Position numbers and translations under genes: made by a program
Assembly (NCBI RefSeq): GCF_000203795.2
Contig: NW_006281104.1
Coordinates: forward strand, 1,170,198-1,234,197
Reading direction: 5' to 3'
Length of the DNA stretch: 64,000 bases
From: Batrachochytrium dendrobatidis JAM81
Taxonomy: Eukaryota > Chytridiomycota > Chytridiomycetes > Rhizophydiales
Notes under the pieces: model-generated
Database searches by the model: none
Seen by the model: only the letters and a program-made list of their open reading frames with translations
What the model was told of the DNA's origin: nothing
Shown: positions 45,705-64,000 of the stretch, piece after piece
Layout of the letters: each line of letters begins with the position of its first letter
Position numbering within the stretch: the stretch's first letter is position 1

Positions 45705-47493
45705 ATGAGCTCAAGCACGACTATGGCTGCAAAAGGAGGCGAAACCGACGATCTCAAGACAGATATCGTCACTCTTACTGCCCACATACTTGCTGGCCAG
45801 CAGGTGCACAAGGACGCTACTGGTGATCTAACTGTGAGTCTTGCAAACGATTGCCATTCTACTACGATGCTATGCCACAAGCATATATCAAAGCTCTAGC
45901 ATTGATGATCTGTTCGACTTATTGATACCTATGAATTTATTTTACTTGACGCTTATATCCGACTATAGATCTTGCTCGCTTCCATCTCTACCGCTTGCAA
46001 ATGGATTTCTAATGTTGTGCGCAAGGCCGAACTACTGAATGTGTAAGCCATTCTAACACTACAATCCTTGCTTTAATGCTGAATGGATACTCTACAATCC
46101 ACCATCGTATTGGGCTTCAACTTCATCAGTCTGGTGATTCGTGCCTGCCATTTCATCCAATCATGTGATGTTTTGTTTTGATTTAATTCGATTCTATTAT
46201 TTTGTAGCATTGGGGTTACTGGCACCACCAATGTTCAGGAAGAAAATGTTCAAAAGCTAGATATTCTTTCAAATGAGATCATGATCAACATGCTCAAAGG
46301 CTGTGGAAAAGCATCTTTGCTGATTTCTGAAGAAAATGAAGAGCCTATCTACTGCGATGGCCAGCACGGAAAGTACTGCGTCGTGTTTGATCCTCTGGAT
46401 GGTTCTTCAAACATCGATTGTGGTGTCTCTGTCGGAACAATCTTTGGTGTCTATAAAGTGGTTGGTATTGGTTTGCCATTTTATTTTGCATTTTTGTCAA
46501 GCGATATACAGATGTATGCAGCCAACTCTTAAACTCTTTTAAAATTCAATGTTGCATGACTAAAATTGTTTAGAAAGATGGATCTGCTAAAGCCACTCTT
46601 GCTGATGTACTTTGCCCAGGAAGCGAGTTGATTGCTGGAGGTAAGGCTAATTTAGATACTGATTTGGTCAATGTTGATCATAGACTAGTGTTCTAAAATC
46701 AGCTTTTATTATTCTACAATGTCCAACCACATTCGAATTTTTACAGGCTACTGTATGTATGGCTCCAGCACTGTATTGGTGCTTGCCATGGGCGGAAACG
46801 TCAATGGATACACACTAGATCCAAATATCGGCGAATTTCTTTTGACCCATCGCGATGTAGGTTTATATACTTTAAAGATTTGTATTTCTGCTATAAATGA
46901 TATTGCATTTTAATTGAGTACTAATCTCTGGTTCAATGCAATATTTAACACATTGAACAATGATTTAGATGAAACTTGGCAAAAAGAAAATATACTCTCT
47001 CAATGAAGGATATGCTAATTCTTTTGATCCTGCCATCAAAGGCTATCTTGATACTCTCAAATTTCCATCTGAAAACCAGGTTGGAAAGTTTACTCCATAC
47101 TCTGCTCGCTATGTTGGTTCGATGGTGGCCGATGTAAGTTTTATCAATCAAGCCTATCCTACAAATAGCTGCTTTATTACTGACTATTAAATGCTGGATG
47201 TCTATCTGATACCACACTTTTATGGATGTGATCACTATTACTTTGTCTAGATGCATCGAACTCTTCTCTATGGAGGTGTTTTCCTTTACCCTGGTGCAAA
47301 ACTCCGTATGCTATACGAGTGCTTCCCAATGGCTCTTTTGGTTGAAGCTGCTGGTGGTAAGGCTTCCAACGGTACTACTCGTATTCTCGATCTTGTACCA
47401 AAGGCAATTCATGATCGTTCTTGCATATTCTTGGGTACAAGTTCTGAAGTTGACGCCATTGAGGAATGGTTTGCTAAAACTGCCAAAAAATGA
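45705..47493 (+). CDS. FBP1: Fructose-1,6-bisphosphatase
   Basis: Seven exons (45705-45833, 45969-46042, 46208-46457, 46574-46640, 46747-46856, 46969-47133, 47251-47493) join in frame to 345 residues, the usual length. Key blocks are the metal site EENEEPIYC and [20 protein letters not shown], then [30 protein letters not shown], the substrate loop [19 protein letters not shown], and [20 protein letters not shown]. The enzyme hydrolyses fructose-1,6-bisphosphate in gluconeogenesis, in the cytosol. The start at 45705 was taken as the first ATG; an in-frame ATG lies six codons on. It is divergent from the acyltransferase gene. Confidence 0.95.
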
Positions 47494-47590
47494 ATACATG
47501 ACGCTGATGTATCGTTGTTTTAAATAAGCTTAAATTTATTAGATTTGCCAAATATGATGGGTTTTATTGGTGGATTTAAACGTGATATTG

Positions 47591-47890
47591 TTAATGGATG
47601 ATCTTCAATGCAAGTGCATATCCCATATACTCAAATTCACTTTTTTTGCTTGTAATCCAGGCTCCACCATGGACAAACACAGCTACTGAAAACGAGTTTA
47701 GACAATATAGAATCAAGTCATTGTATTAGTAAATCATTGAGCACACATTAGAATACAACTGTTTACCGGGTCTCTTGCTAGATTCTGCAATGTCGAGTGA
47801 TGGTAAATACAGATCCAGAGCTCTAGCCGAGTCATACTCTCCAGGATATCGAATATCACATTGCTTGACTACTTCAACACTCGGGTTCAT
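47591..47890 (-). pseudogene. Truncated alpha/beta-hydrolase (carboxylesterase-like) fragment
   Basis: Two exons (47890 to about 47768 and about 47690-47591) encode some 85 residues: an N-terminal DIRYPGEYDSARALDLYLPS and the oxyanion-hole motif VAVFVHGGAWITSKK, then a stop. This is the start of the esterase/lipase HGGAW family. The nucleophile elbow (GxSxG) and the rest are missing. The FBP1 3' end begins about 100 bases on, so the remainder has been lost. It could still be expressed as a short protein, but not as a hydrolase. Confidence 0.6.
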
Positions 47891-48304
47891 TGTCTATCTC
47901 GATGATACAAGTATTTTTAAACAGATACAAGTTGTTGACGATGGATAAACCGTCACTGATTTGATGGTCAAGTCAAAGAATTTATAAAATATTATTGTTT
48001 GACAGTCACCAACATCAGTCAAATTCACATCTTGGTTAATCAGTAGAAATAACACTGATATATACACGATTGAATATGTACTACATGGCGTATAATGAGC
48101 AACACATTCAAAACTCGAGTAATGTGTTTGGAACTGTTTGAATTATTGGCATGTCATTGCAATCGAGTCAAACAGCAAGCTGTGATTGAATATACTTGAG
48201 AGTTTGAGTGGTCAAGAGTCGGATTAAGCTTACACGAGTTGATTAGACCAGCAAACGCGACCAAAACAACAATTGAATGTAATCAAAGTTTACCATTTTC
48301 CACC
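47891..48304. other. Intergenic, promoter side of CFAP91
   Basis: No gene or repeat recognised. A conserved cilium-gene X-box was looked for by eye and not found. Confidence 0.4.
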
Positions 48305-52056
<3,752 letters not shown>

Positions 52057-52195
52057 AAGTCGACGAATGCAATCTGATTTGAATGTTTATATTGGATGCA
52101 CCAGATATTATAATAAAGCAGATTGGTATTGAATAATTATGTGAATAGAGCTCATCAGATTTCAATTATACATTTAACAGAGATTAAGGTTTGGA

Positions 52196-53467
52196 TCAAG
52201 AATTTTCAGTCTCAATGATTTCACGCTCCTGTTGTCTCATTTTGCGGAGAGTGCGCTCTTCGTAATTATCCAAAGATGCGTTTTGACAGGGATTTTTCAT
52301 AGGAAAGCTAGTAGCAGTAAATTGACGAACTGATGGCATTGGAACAAATGAAGGAAATGGAGCAGATGTGTTCTGTGTTGAACTAAATAACTCGTGACCA
52401 ATTGCTGCAGTATCTATGTACGCAAGAGCCATGGGCGGTGATCCAGACCATTTTATGGTTAGCATATCCAAGCAATCATGTTGTGCTTGTTTGGCCTTGA
52501 TTACAGCATACTAGATTACCAAAATGCGTCAATATAGAAAAATTAGCAGATCTGACATGTTAAACAGTTTGCAAGACATTTCTAGTATTTAGCAAGAGTG
52601 CTTACTGCGCTATATAAATCTTTAAAAACGACATTTGCTTCAGATTTAGATGCCTTCCCCATAAGGATTTTTTCAATCCTTAACTGGCTATTTACTTTTA
52701 AAATACACTCTCTGATGGCGTCTTCTGTAAAGGTTGCAGGTTTTTTCCATTTGATCTTGAGAGTGCAATCTATTAAATCGGCCTTTTCTACAGCTTTTTT
52801 AGCCTCGTCTATAGAATTGGCAAGTGATACACTGGCGACAGCAGTCTGACGCTTCTCAGATTCTAAGGCTTGCATACGTCGAAATCCTTCTTCACGCAAT
52901 TGCTCAATGGCCATACTTTTTTGCGCTTCGGCAGATAAAGTCTGTCCATTATGCGTCTTTTGCCGCTTTGCAGCCTGCATTTCTCTCTCATTCAAATCCT
53001 GTTTAGCTTTTTGACGTACCGTGTCCATTTCCTTGAACCTTGCCTGCTGAAGTCTTCGTGACTTGTGAAGATCGTCATATCTTGCACGACTTTCTGGATT
53101 AGAAAGAACATCGTCTGCCTTTGTGAGGCGATGAAACAACTCGGCTATAATATAATTAATATTTTAGTGTTATAAAGGCGTATGGAATATCAAAAGAGCA
53201 TTTATTAAGTGCCAACCAATATCCAACTAATAGATCAAAGTTTAGCAATTACCTGCTTTGGCATCATCAGGGCCAGCTTTGTCAGGATGGCATAGCAACG
53301 CTTTACGACTTGAATGAGTAGAAAGCAGTCGAATGTGAGTTTAGTTTAGTCAAGATAAAATCAACCAATACGCTTGTTGTTTACCGATATGCTCTCTTTA
53401 TCTCCTTAAGCGTAGCTGTTGATTCTATTCCAAGCAATTCATAGTAATCCTCTTCTGCGCTAGTCAT
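52196..53467 (-). CDS. DNAJC17: DNAJC17-like J-domain and RRM protein
   Basis: About five exons from ATG 53467. The J domain is split over three exons: EEDYYELLGIESTATLKEIKRAYR, then KALLCHPDKAGPDDAKA with the HPD motif intact, then ELFHRLTKADDVLSNPESRARYDDL. A charged coiled coil (KAKQDLNEREMQAAKRQK, MAIEQLREEGFRRMQ) and an RRM-like region follow, starting TLKIKWKKP and ending before LTIKWSGSP. The tail has NYEERTLRKMRQQERE, as in DNAJC17. Homologs (Cwc23, Cwf23) are spliceosome-associated. Its stop lies 140 bases from that of CFAP91, convergent. Confidence 0.88.
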
Positions 53468-53586
53468 TTCAATCGAGGAGTTTGCATGGCTTGACAAAAG
53501 TGAAATTTAAACATCAAGCAACACGTGACAATGAATTAGGCGGACAGCCATTCACATGACCAATTAGTTGACTGCAATTATTCGTA

Positions 53587-54639
53587 ATGCAGAGTGGATT
53601 GCATTCAGCAAGAGCATCGGCTGGGATAAAGATGGGTCTGCATGTGCTGAATGTATCGTCGCTGCTGGTGCTTGTGTGCATTCTGTGTCTACTGGTTATT
53701 TTTTGTGCATATGACATATTTCTGTGGGTTCGAAATGACCTGAGAGAATTGATTGCTGTAGGAACAAGCTTTACGATTTTGGTGAGTTGATAATAGTCTC
53801 AGTATCGACTGGCTTTTGCTTAGTGTGAGTTCTGAAATAATGCTGATCTGTATAGACGCTGATTGTTTACTCTTTAGATTCTGGGTGCTTTGCTTCTACT
53901 TTCGTCAAGAAGAATGGCTTTTAGAACGTCGTTTGCTGATATCCCAAAGCTTTATGTGCCAATCAATCGCTCGGATCTGCCAAAAGTAAGCAAATATATA
54001 TGAATTGGTCAGTTGTGCTATTATTCCTGCATTTCAAAACTCCTGGTAAACTGATGCCAAACGGTCTTGGTGTAGCATGAGAATGGATTTTAGTTTATGC
54101 TATGCCTGTCCACATACTCACTAATACATGCGATTGATGACAAACAATTAATTAGCCAGTATATGAGTTGGTACAAGCAGGACTTTCACGAACAGCATCG
54201 ATTCAAACCAGTGCAAAGCCACTTGTGGATCAGATCCCTGACAGTATTGGTCTTGGAAAACCACACAGTACATTTGAAGGACTTCGTTTCAAAGATGCGG
54301 CAATATGCACTATCGCTGCTTTAGGTATTTGAATTTCAACTATTTGTAATCATTATTTTTGTACTTTATCATTATCTTTATGCTTACCTACTGCTGCTTT
54401 TGACAGAAGAGGCCGTATGCAAAATATCAGATCATTTAGAACGAGATTGCCGCATGACTAGCAGAGGATACGTGATGTTTTTGGTGGATCGAGGAGTTAT
54501 ATCTAAAGACATTGCTCGATTCTACATTGATCAGTATGAAGCAGTACGATTTGGAAATCGACCGATGGGCGAGTTGGAATATCGAGAATTCATGAAGTTA
54601 TTCACTGCTCTTATACGGACAGTGGGTGTCTTGACTTGA
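53587..54639 (+). CDS. DLT1-like membrane protein
   Basis: The ATG at 53587 leads into a long hydrophobic segment (VLNVSSLLVLVCILCLLVIF) and, after an intron, a second one (ILGALLLLSS), then TSFADIPKLYVPINRSDLPK. Further exons (about 54157-54324 and 54405-54639) encode STFEGLRFKDAAICTIAAL and the conserved end FYIDQYEAVRFGNRPMGELEYREFMKLF. The two N-terminal membrane spans, the IPKxYVPI block and the RFG...EFxxFMxLF end fit fungal DLT1 (defect at low temperature 1), whose function is poorly known. One exon between 54000 and 54160 could not be placed. It is divergent from DNAJC17 (119 bases between starts). Confidence 0.6.
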
Positions 54640-54821
54640 GACTCACTGCTAAAAATATTGATCCAGCTACTTAATCAAAACACTCGATACCCACTCTTGT
54701 TATTCTTTACAATATATTTAATATTATGGTGTTTATTTGATGAATTTTGCGAGTTTTATTTATCCTGACTATCCATTTGACTTTTATTTGAATAGGGTCA
54801 ATACTATACATGACTGTTTTA
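54640..54821. other. Short intergenic stretch
   Basis: Nothing recognised between the DLT1-like stop and MITE M9. Confidence 0.5.
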
Positions 54822-55428
54822 CAGCCCTACTCATTTAAAATGAAACATTAAGAGTGTCAAAGTACATAAATGATCAGTTCACTGTACAACATTGTGGATT
54901 ATTTTGGCAAAATTCATTAGTTATTATGCATACTCATTTGTGTATAAACCAACTAAACAAGTGGTTACACATTCGTGACACTTGACCAATCTGAGACTCT
55001 ACAAGTAATCATTGTGTGGTTGACACGAAAACAACGGTTGAATCCTTGAAATATGTGGTTGTTGTTTTCTTGAATTACAACGCAAACGTATCCGAGTTTT
55101 TGGGATACAATAATGGCACGAAACATTTCCAGATGCACATATTATTTAGACAACATTCATTTCACAAATCAATCAAGTTTTTAATCAGAAATGGTTGGTA
55201 AACCATTAAACAAACGGCGTGTAGATTGGAACTTTGTCCTTACAACTCAAGACAATGATTAGAGTATAATAATGTATTTGTTGAGCAGCTTCAAACATCA
55301 AGAACAGGAGATGTTTATTCAAAAAGCAATCAATTTGTAATAAGAAATTGCATCGAATGTTCAACAATTGAATATTCAAAGAAAATCACTTGCAAGATAA
55401 AGTGTTTTGTTTTACGCGAATACGACTG
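54822..55428. mobile_element. MITE copy M9, upstream of the S6-type kinase
   Basis: About 607 bp, the longest copy. It starts CAGCCCTACTCATTTAAAAT after TA and ends TTTTACGCGAATACGACTG. Its right end is about 180 bases before the start codon of the kinase gene. Its interior differs from M1-M4. Confidence 0.7.
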
Positions 55429-55609
55429 TGGAATGCATGCCATGAAAGTCTAATCTGTCTTGAGAATGAAAATTCAACACGTGATTCTATGGTTTGCATT
55501 TGAACTGTTTTTTCAATAATCTGCCACGATCACATCTTGAATACAAACTCATACTTATTGAGGTAGCATTTGATTGCATTGCTATTCAACCATCACATAA
55601 TTCAAGAAT

Positions 55610-58312
<2,703 letters not shown>

Positions 58313-58486
58313 TAGTTTGCAGTGTTCGATTATAACTGTTTTGATGGAAATCAAGCGAGAAAACAGCTTGCACAATCAACTGTATTTATAGATTAAAATG
58401 ACAAGAATTCAAGTTGGAATTATAAATATTTTGATAGAAATTCAAGACAATTCGTTGCCTTTGACTTTAACCAGCAATTGATAGCA

Positions 58487-61400
58487 ATGTCCGAGTTTCC
58501 GGGCGAGAACAAACAGCTGGAAGAAGACTGGACTGACATTCCTTTAGAAACTCGTCTTTCTCACAAGGTGTCATTGTGCTTTATTGTTTTAGTAGTTTGG
58601 CATGGCCAATTAAGACTCGGTGCACATGGCCATCTTACTTGATAGAAGATATCAGCCATTTGAGTTTACGTTGTGAAGATGCATCGACACTCTCATCAAT
58701 GACAGTGAATTTAAAGATATTTTCCTGTCGAGTGTTGAAACTTGCTGCATGTTGGCTTATTGCACTAGCGATCTTTATGATAGTCCGACCATAATCCTGG
58801 TTGTCTTGCTCTATCTTTTCCATAACTAATTGCTGTTTGTTTTTTTAATTGCTATCAACAGTCATGGAAAGCTCGTCAGTCTGCTTACGATGAGCTTGCA
58901 AAACTCTTCCGGACTGCAGAATCTGGTAATGATCCAATATTTTTACAGTACCAGGAAAGCGTTCGTGGCATGTTGTCAGATGCAAATCAAATCGCATTGG
59001 AATCTGGAGTGTCTGCAACTATGGAATATGTCAAACTCGCCACAATTGCTTCAAGGTATGCAATAGATTCACAAATTCTCTTTAATAAATGCATTTTGAA
59101 ATCTAATTACATAACTGCTAACCCAACTCGATTACTATTCTTGCAACTGTTTTCTTTATTGTATTTGGTCTGAATGAAACAGAGGAAAATCAGTGCTTGT
59201 TCCGCTTGTCGTTGATAAATGTTTGGCTAGTACTCGATCGTCTACAAAGACCAAGGCAATGGAGATTCTTCTTATGTTTATTGAAATCGATACTGCAGAT
59301 GTAGTGATTGTACGTTAATCTGTCACGCTTTTTCATGGGTTTCATACTGTTGGAGTTGGTATATATAGCTTTCAGACTGTTTACTTTACTATCTTTTGTT
59401 TAGGAATGTCTAATTGCTGGATTAAGTCACAAGACTCCTAAGAATGTGATTGCATGTGTTTCTGCTCTGCGTGAAGTGATTGCTTCATTTGGAATACCTG
59501 TTGTGCCTTTTAAGCCAGTTGCCAAGGTTCTTTCCAAAATCTTTGATCATCGCGATAAAACAGTTCGTGCCGAGGTAATGCGTGAGCATCTGATTGTAGC
59601 CTATTATGTGACACTCTATTCAGCTTGTATTTAAATATCATAGGGTACTGCTCTTGCATTAGAGTTGTTTCGTTGGATTCGACAGGCTTTGCTAGGATCC
59701 CTTGACGAATTAAAACCACTTCAGGTTTGCTTTGCGCTTTCTATTATAATATCATGTCATTTTGAAATGCCATTGTATTTACTCGTACTTTATACATGAA
59801 TGCTTTTGATTGATTTTCAATTTGCTATTTTAGCTAAAAGAACTTACTACGCTTTTTGAACAAGAGCCCACTGTTACTCCTCAAGCCACACGTGTTCGAC
59901 GAGCAGACATGTTGAAAGTCGAAGCATTAAAAAAAGAGGCGACAGGTGTGTACTATAGCATCAGATTGCTTTGAATCAATCCTGCGTTTCTTGTAACTAA
60001 CGAGCCAATATGTTTGAAACGTGTCAATTTAATACAATGTGATAGTTTTGCAACAAACAGAACAAACAGAACCTACTGAAGTATTTGACGAGTTTCAGTT
60101 TGTTGATCCAGTCGATGTTCTTGGCAAACTTTCAAAGTCATTTTACTCTGATCTGGTATGCGGGGTTGCTTACCTCATATAGCACCATACATGTATATTA
60201 ATGTATCATACTGTGTTTATTGTAGCTATCAACCAAATGGAAAGAGAGAAAGGAGGCATTGGATGGTTTGCTCGTTATTTTATCTTGTCCAAAAATTGAA
60301 GATGGTCGATACGGCGAGCTCATTAATGCTCTTGCCAAGGTATATCTAACAAGGTTGCATTTTGAATTGCACAAATAGCTTGTATGCTCATATTTATATT
60401 ATTGTAATGTATGAATATCGATTCCAAACAGAAATTACCCGACGCGAATGTCACTGTGGTGGTGGTTGCTGCACAGTGCATTACTCAACTTGCCAAGGGC
60501 TTACGATCTGCATTTTCTCAATATCGTCATATTGTAAGAATATTTGATTTATGTGACCTTTACTGTTGCACACACATTAAATTGATTTATTCCGACTTTT
60601 GACGATACATGAACTGCTTGATATTAGGTTATTGGTCCAATCTTGGACAGACTGAAAGAAAAGAAAACAAATGTTATCGAGGCACTCAAAGCTTCTTTGG
60701 ATGCTGTATCGGCAACGGTAATATTTACAACACTCTATATTAGTCCATTATGCTGCTGTTTAACAATACTGCATATGATTATATTTGCCTATATTGACAG
60801 GCGTCTAGTATTTTGGATGTTATGGAAGATATTGTTTTTGGAATGACCCATAAGAATCCTCAGATTAAAATCGAATCAGTTCAATGGCTTCTTCGGTGCT
60901 TGACTACTATTAAAAAACCTAAAAAGGATTTTACCCGTTCAAGTGCAAAGCTTTTACTGGATACTCTTTTCAAGGTATTCATTTGACCGAGATTTGATGG
61001 TTCAGTTTTGGTTTATATTGTTGAAACATCAGATAGTTACTGATCAACTCATTTCAGGGTATTGATGATTCGCTGGAATCTGTTCGAGAGGCATCTGCAG
61101 AGGCGCTTGGACATATCATGGTCACTTTGGGTGAGCAGAGTATGCTGGGTTCTTTAGAGCGTCTAGATAAAGTAAAGCAAACCAGAATTCGCGAGTATTA
61201 CAGTAATATAAAGTCTGGAAATGCAAAGGGTGTGGCCCCATCAACAGGCAAAACCTCGGTACGACCACTGGGCGAATCTCAAAATCGGCCTGCATCACAG
61301 CAGGTAAGTCTGATTTTTGGATTTAGTTGAAGCATTCACTGTCAACAAGAATAATGCAGTTTTGGTATTTTATGCACAATTTATATGGCATGAAAACAAT

Positions 61401-64000
61401 TTGCTTGGATACATGTTGATTGTATCAATAGTTTATTTTTGATCTAATAATGCACTAATTCTTACGCAAAGAATACTATGGCACACCAAACTTTAACACA
61501 GATGGTACAAGATAAAGAAAATCGAATGCCTGCTACTGGAAAGGGCTTAACCTCAAATATGTCAGCTCAGGCAAGCTCAGCGTCATCGCGTGGAACTGCA
61601 GCAGTCAAAGTATGTTTTTCCATCTAATGAATGACTAGTGAATCTGACATTATTTTCATATATGGTAAACTTGCAATGCGTTTTGACATTACTTATTTTT
61701 ACCATTTCAATTGACATTGATTTAGCGTAAAGGTGTTGGATCGGCCCCATCAAACGCCACTAGTTTAAACGCCAAGACTGATTTGGATGAGCAGCCCCGA
61801 TTTAGCTTTTCTGACGAATCAGCAGAAGAAGTAGTTATTGGATGGATTGGAACCAGTTTAGTGGCGGATCTATCCAACTCGGCCTGGAAGATTCGACTTG
61901 AAGGTGTGTGTTGCTTGCAATTTGTGATTTTTACTAGCCTATTAATCTTAATATTCAAACGCCCGACTCATTTTGTTCTTGTGTACTATCTATGTCTCCG
62001 TATATTCGTTGATTTGTAACTTTTTACATTTATAATGCCAAAGCAATGCAAAAAATATCTGAGATGATTGGGAGCGACGAGCCGCCTATACCAAGCGAGG
62101 CAATTGTTCGATTTTTATCTAAATTTCCAGGATGGAAAGACAATAATTTTCAGGTACTCAAAAGTGTATAAAAGATTAGCTTATGAGCAATCTTTGGAAG
62201 CATATATTAGATTATGGTGGTTTGCCAAGACAGCTGTAACTTACTTGTACATATTCAACTTGTACAGGTTATGGTGGCAATGATTAGTATATATAAAACT
62301 TTGGCCTCCCACTCTTCCTTTACCAAAGGCTCTGTTTTGCTGATAATATCTGGCTGTGTCGATAAAATGAGCGATATAAAAGTAAAAAAAGTTGCTGGTG
62401 AATGCATGGAGGCATGCGCTGAAAGAACATCTTTTTCGTTTGTACTATCTCAGCGTGAGTAATGATACCAATATGCATGCTGCTGATGACATATTTTATA
62501 TTGGATAATTTGATTTGACTAACGAATAAGTTTTTTAATAATTACACCCATATTTTAACCACATAGTCTACGAGCCCGCAAAGAAATTGAAAAGTCCAAA
62601 AGCCATTGCAGATTTGCTTTTATGGATGGGCGAAATGCTGTCTAGTTTTACTACTACGGGTATAAATGTCAAGGTGCTTGTAGACTTTTTAAAAGTGAGC
62701 TTGGGCAATTCAAACGCAGCTGTCAGAACTGCCGCGATTGGGGTTTTTGTTACAATATATCGCTGTGTTGGAAAAGGTATGTCGAGTATTTTGATATTTT
62801 CTGTATGGTATTCAGACTTTGACCAATGTTCATGTGGTCTTTTACTTTCAGATCTCTGCGGTCTTCTTAATGATGTTTCGCCTCAAATTATGGCAATTCT
62901 TGATGCAGAATTTGAAAAAGTTGCAAGCATTCCACGGCTAGTTGCTTCAAAAACTCAGTCAAATGCACCACAGGTGGTAGATGACATTCTCCCACGCGTA
63001 GACTTGTCTTGTAGAGTGCCATCAAGTTTAGTAGAGGTGCAAAAATTGTTTTTATTTGTAACTCTGCTGGTATAACTCATGCAACTATGGCTAATCATGA
63101 TTGTCTATATAGCAAATGGGAAATCCAAACTGGAAAGAAAGAAAAGCTGCCATGGATGAACTGAGTGAAGCAATCAAGGCCACTCAAATGAAAATTCAGC
63201 CAACACTGGGCAAGTTATTTGTATTTTTAATACTGGTGTTTGTAATTCATATAATTTGAAATTGAACCAGTTTTATTTGTATTGATCACAATTATTAATA
63301 CATTGATTGCAGATTTTGATTTAGTTTCGGCATTGAAACAGAGACTTTCTGACAGCAACAAGAACTTGGCATCATCTGCTACAGATATCTGCGGCATGCT
63401 TTGTATTGCCATGGGCAAGCCTTTTGAAAAATATGTTCGTACATTTCTTGCTCCAATCCTATCGCAACTAGCAGATCAAAAAACTCTTGTGCGAGCAATG
63501 GCTACTTCTGCATTGGATAGATTTGCCGACACCTTGGGCATATCTTTGTTATTATCAAACATTGCTACATGTTTGAAAACGGATCAACCACTTATGCGAA
63601 AAGATCTCATCAAATGGCTTGGGGAAAGACTTGCACTGGATTCCATATCGACAGCTCCAGATGCTAATCTTATTTCCCAAGCTATTTTTCAATGCATTCA
63701 GGATCGTAACCAAGATGTGCGCAAGGGAGCACAGCTTGTGCTTCCTTTGCTTATCAGGGATATGAAAGCCGATACGCTGCGTCAGCTAGCACGAGACACC
63801 TACTCTGGCTCTACTCTTGCCACTATCGTTTCACAGATTGACTCTGTTGAATCTGAAACTATAGATGGAGCAGGATCAAAATCGATTTCAAGTCTCAAGT
63901 CGAAAGATATTCTTACTCAAGGCAAAAAAGTCGCGTCTATCAAGTCTGAGATTGCAGCGACTCCAGTCGTAATAAGTGAACCTGCTCAAAATAGTGGCGA
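58487..64000 (+). CDS. XMAP215/Dis1 family TOG microtubule polymerase (3' end beyond window)
   Basis: Starts at ATG 58487 (MSEFPGENKQLEEDWTDIPL) and runs through about twenty exons past the window edge. TOG1 (SWKARQSAYDELAKLFR, ECLIAGLSHKTPKNVIAC). TOG2 (FVDPVDVLGKLSKSFYSDL, STKWKERKEALDGLLVI, SVREASAEALGHIM). TOG3 (VADLSNSAWKIRLEAMQKI). A fourth TOG starts at GNPNWKERKAAMDELSEAIK and continues with SDSNKNLASSATDICGML and ALDRFADTLG. Ser/Thr-rich linkers separate them. These HEAT-repeat arrays bind tubulin and speed plus-end growth at spindle poles, kinetochores and cytoplasmic microtubules (Stu2, Alp14, ch-TOG). Four or more TOGs suits the long, metazoan-like form, unlike the two-TOG yeast proteins. 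The C-terminus is not in the window. Confidence 0.93.

Overview
The window reads as nuclear DNA of a zoosporic (chytrid) fungus, most likely close to Batrachochytrium (Rhizophydiales); this is inferred, not proven. It is AT-rich, its genes carry many short GT-AG introns, and it combines fungal families (EFG1, DLT1-like, fungalysin M36, tyrosinase, a Ydc2/CCE1-type resolvase) with a motile-cilium gene (CFAP91), which only flagellated fungi keep. M36 proteases and tyrosinases are known to be expanded in Batrachochytrium. Most reading frames below were joined by hand across introns. Where every exon edge was placed, the summed length is a multiple of three and the product length fits the family.

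Layout. 1-6.6 kb is a decaying Maverick/Polinton element: a frameshifted SIAH-like RING gene, unrecognised minus-strand genes, a broken family-B DNA polymerase and an intact DD35E integrase. 6.6-14.65 kb is gene-poor: a truncated possible Crinkler-type header with a hairpin, a frameshifted relic, then an intact secreted fungalysin flanked by two identical 5S rRNA genes inside a 468-bp direct repeat, then a second, much older Polinton polymerase remnant. 14.7-30.3 kb is a dense block: FAM13-like RhoGAP, PHF5A/Rds3, EFG1, TCERG1/CA150-like FF protein, dysferlin-domain protein, CSN6 and KIN17. 30.9-32.5 kb is a tyrosinase. 33.5-37.3 kb is a Holliday-junction resolvase with at least five SAP-like modules. 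37.9-58.3 kb holds an NDUFA4-like subunit, F-box/WD40 protein, Sct1/Gpt2-type acyltransferase, FBP1, a truncated hydrolase, CFAP91, DNAJC17, a DLT1-like protein and an S6-type AGC kinase. 58.5 kb to the edge is an XMAP215/TOG protein, cut by the window end.

A family of short non-autonomous inverted-repeat elements (MITEs, about 310-610 bp; TIR consensus CAGCCGTATTCACGTAAAAT with TA flanks, Tc1/mariner style) runs through 24.5-56.5 kb. Copies lie in promoters, in introns of the acyltransferase and the S6 kinase, and one supplies the last codons and stop of the dysferlin-domain gene. The genes are mostly unrelated housekeeping functions (spliceosome, transcription elongation, rRNA processing, signalling, lipid and carbon metabolism, microtubules, cilium); no operon-like pathway cluster is evident.
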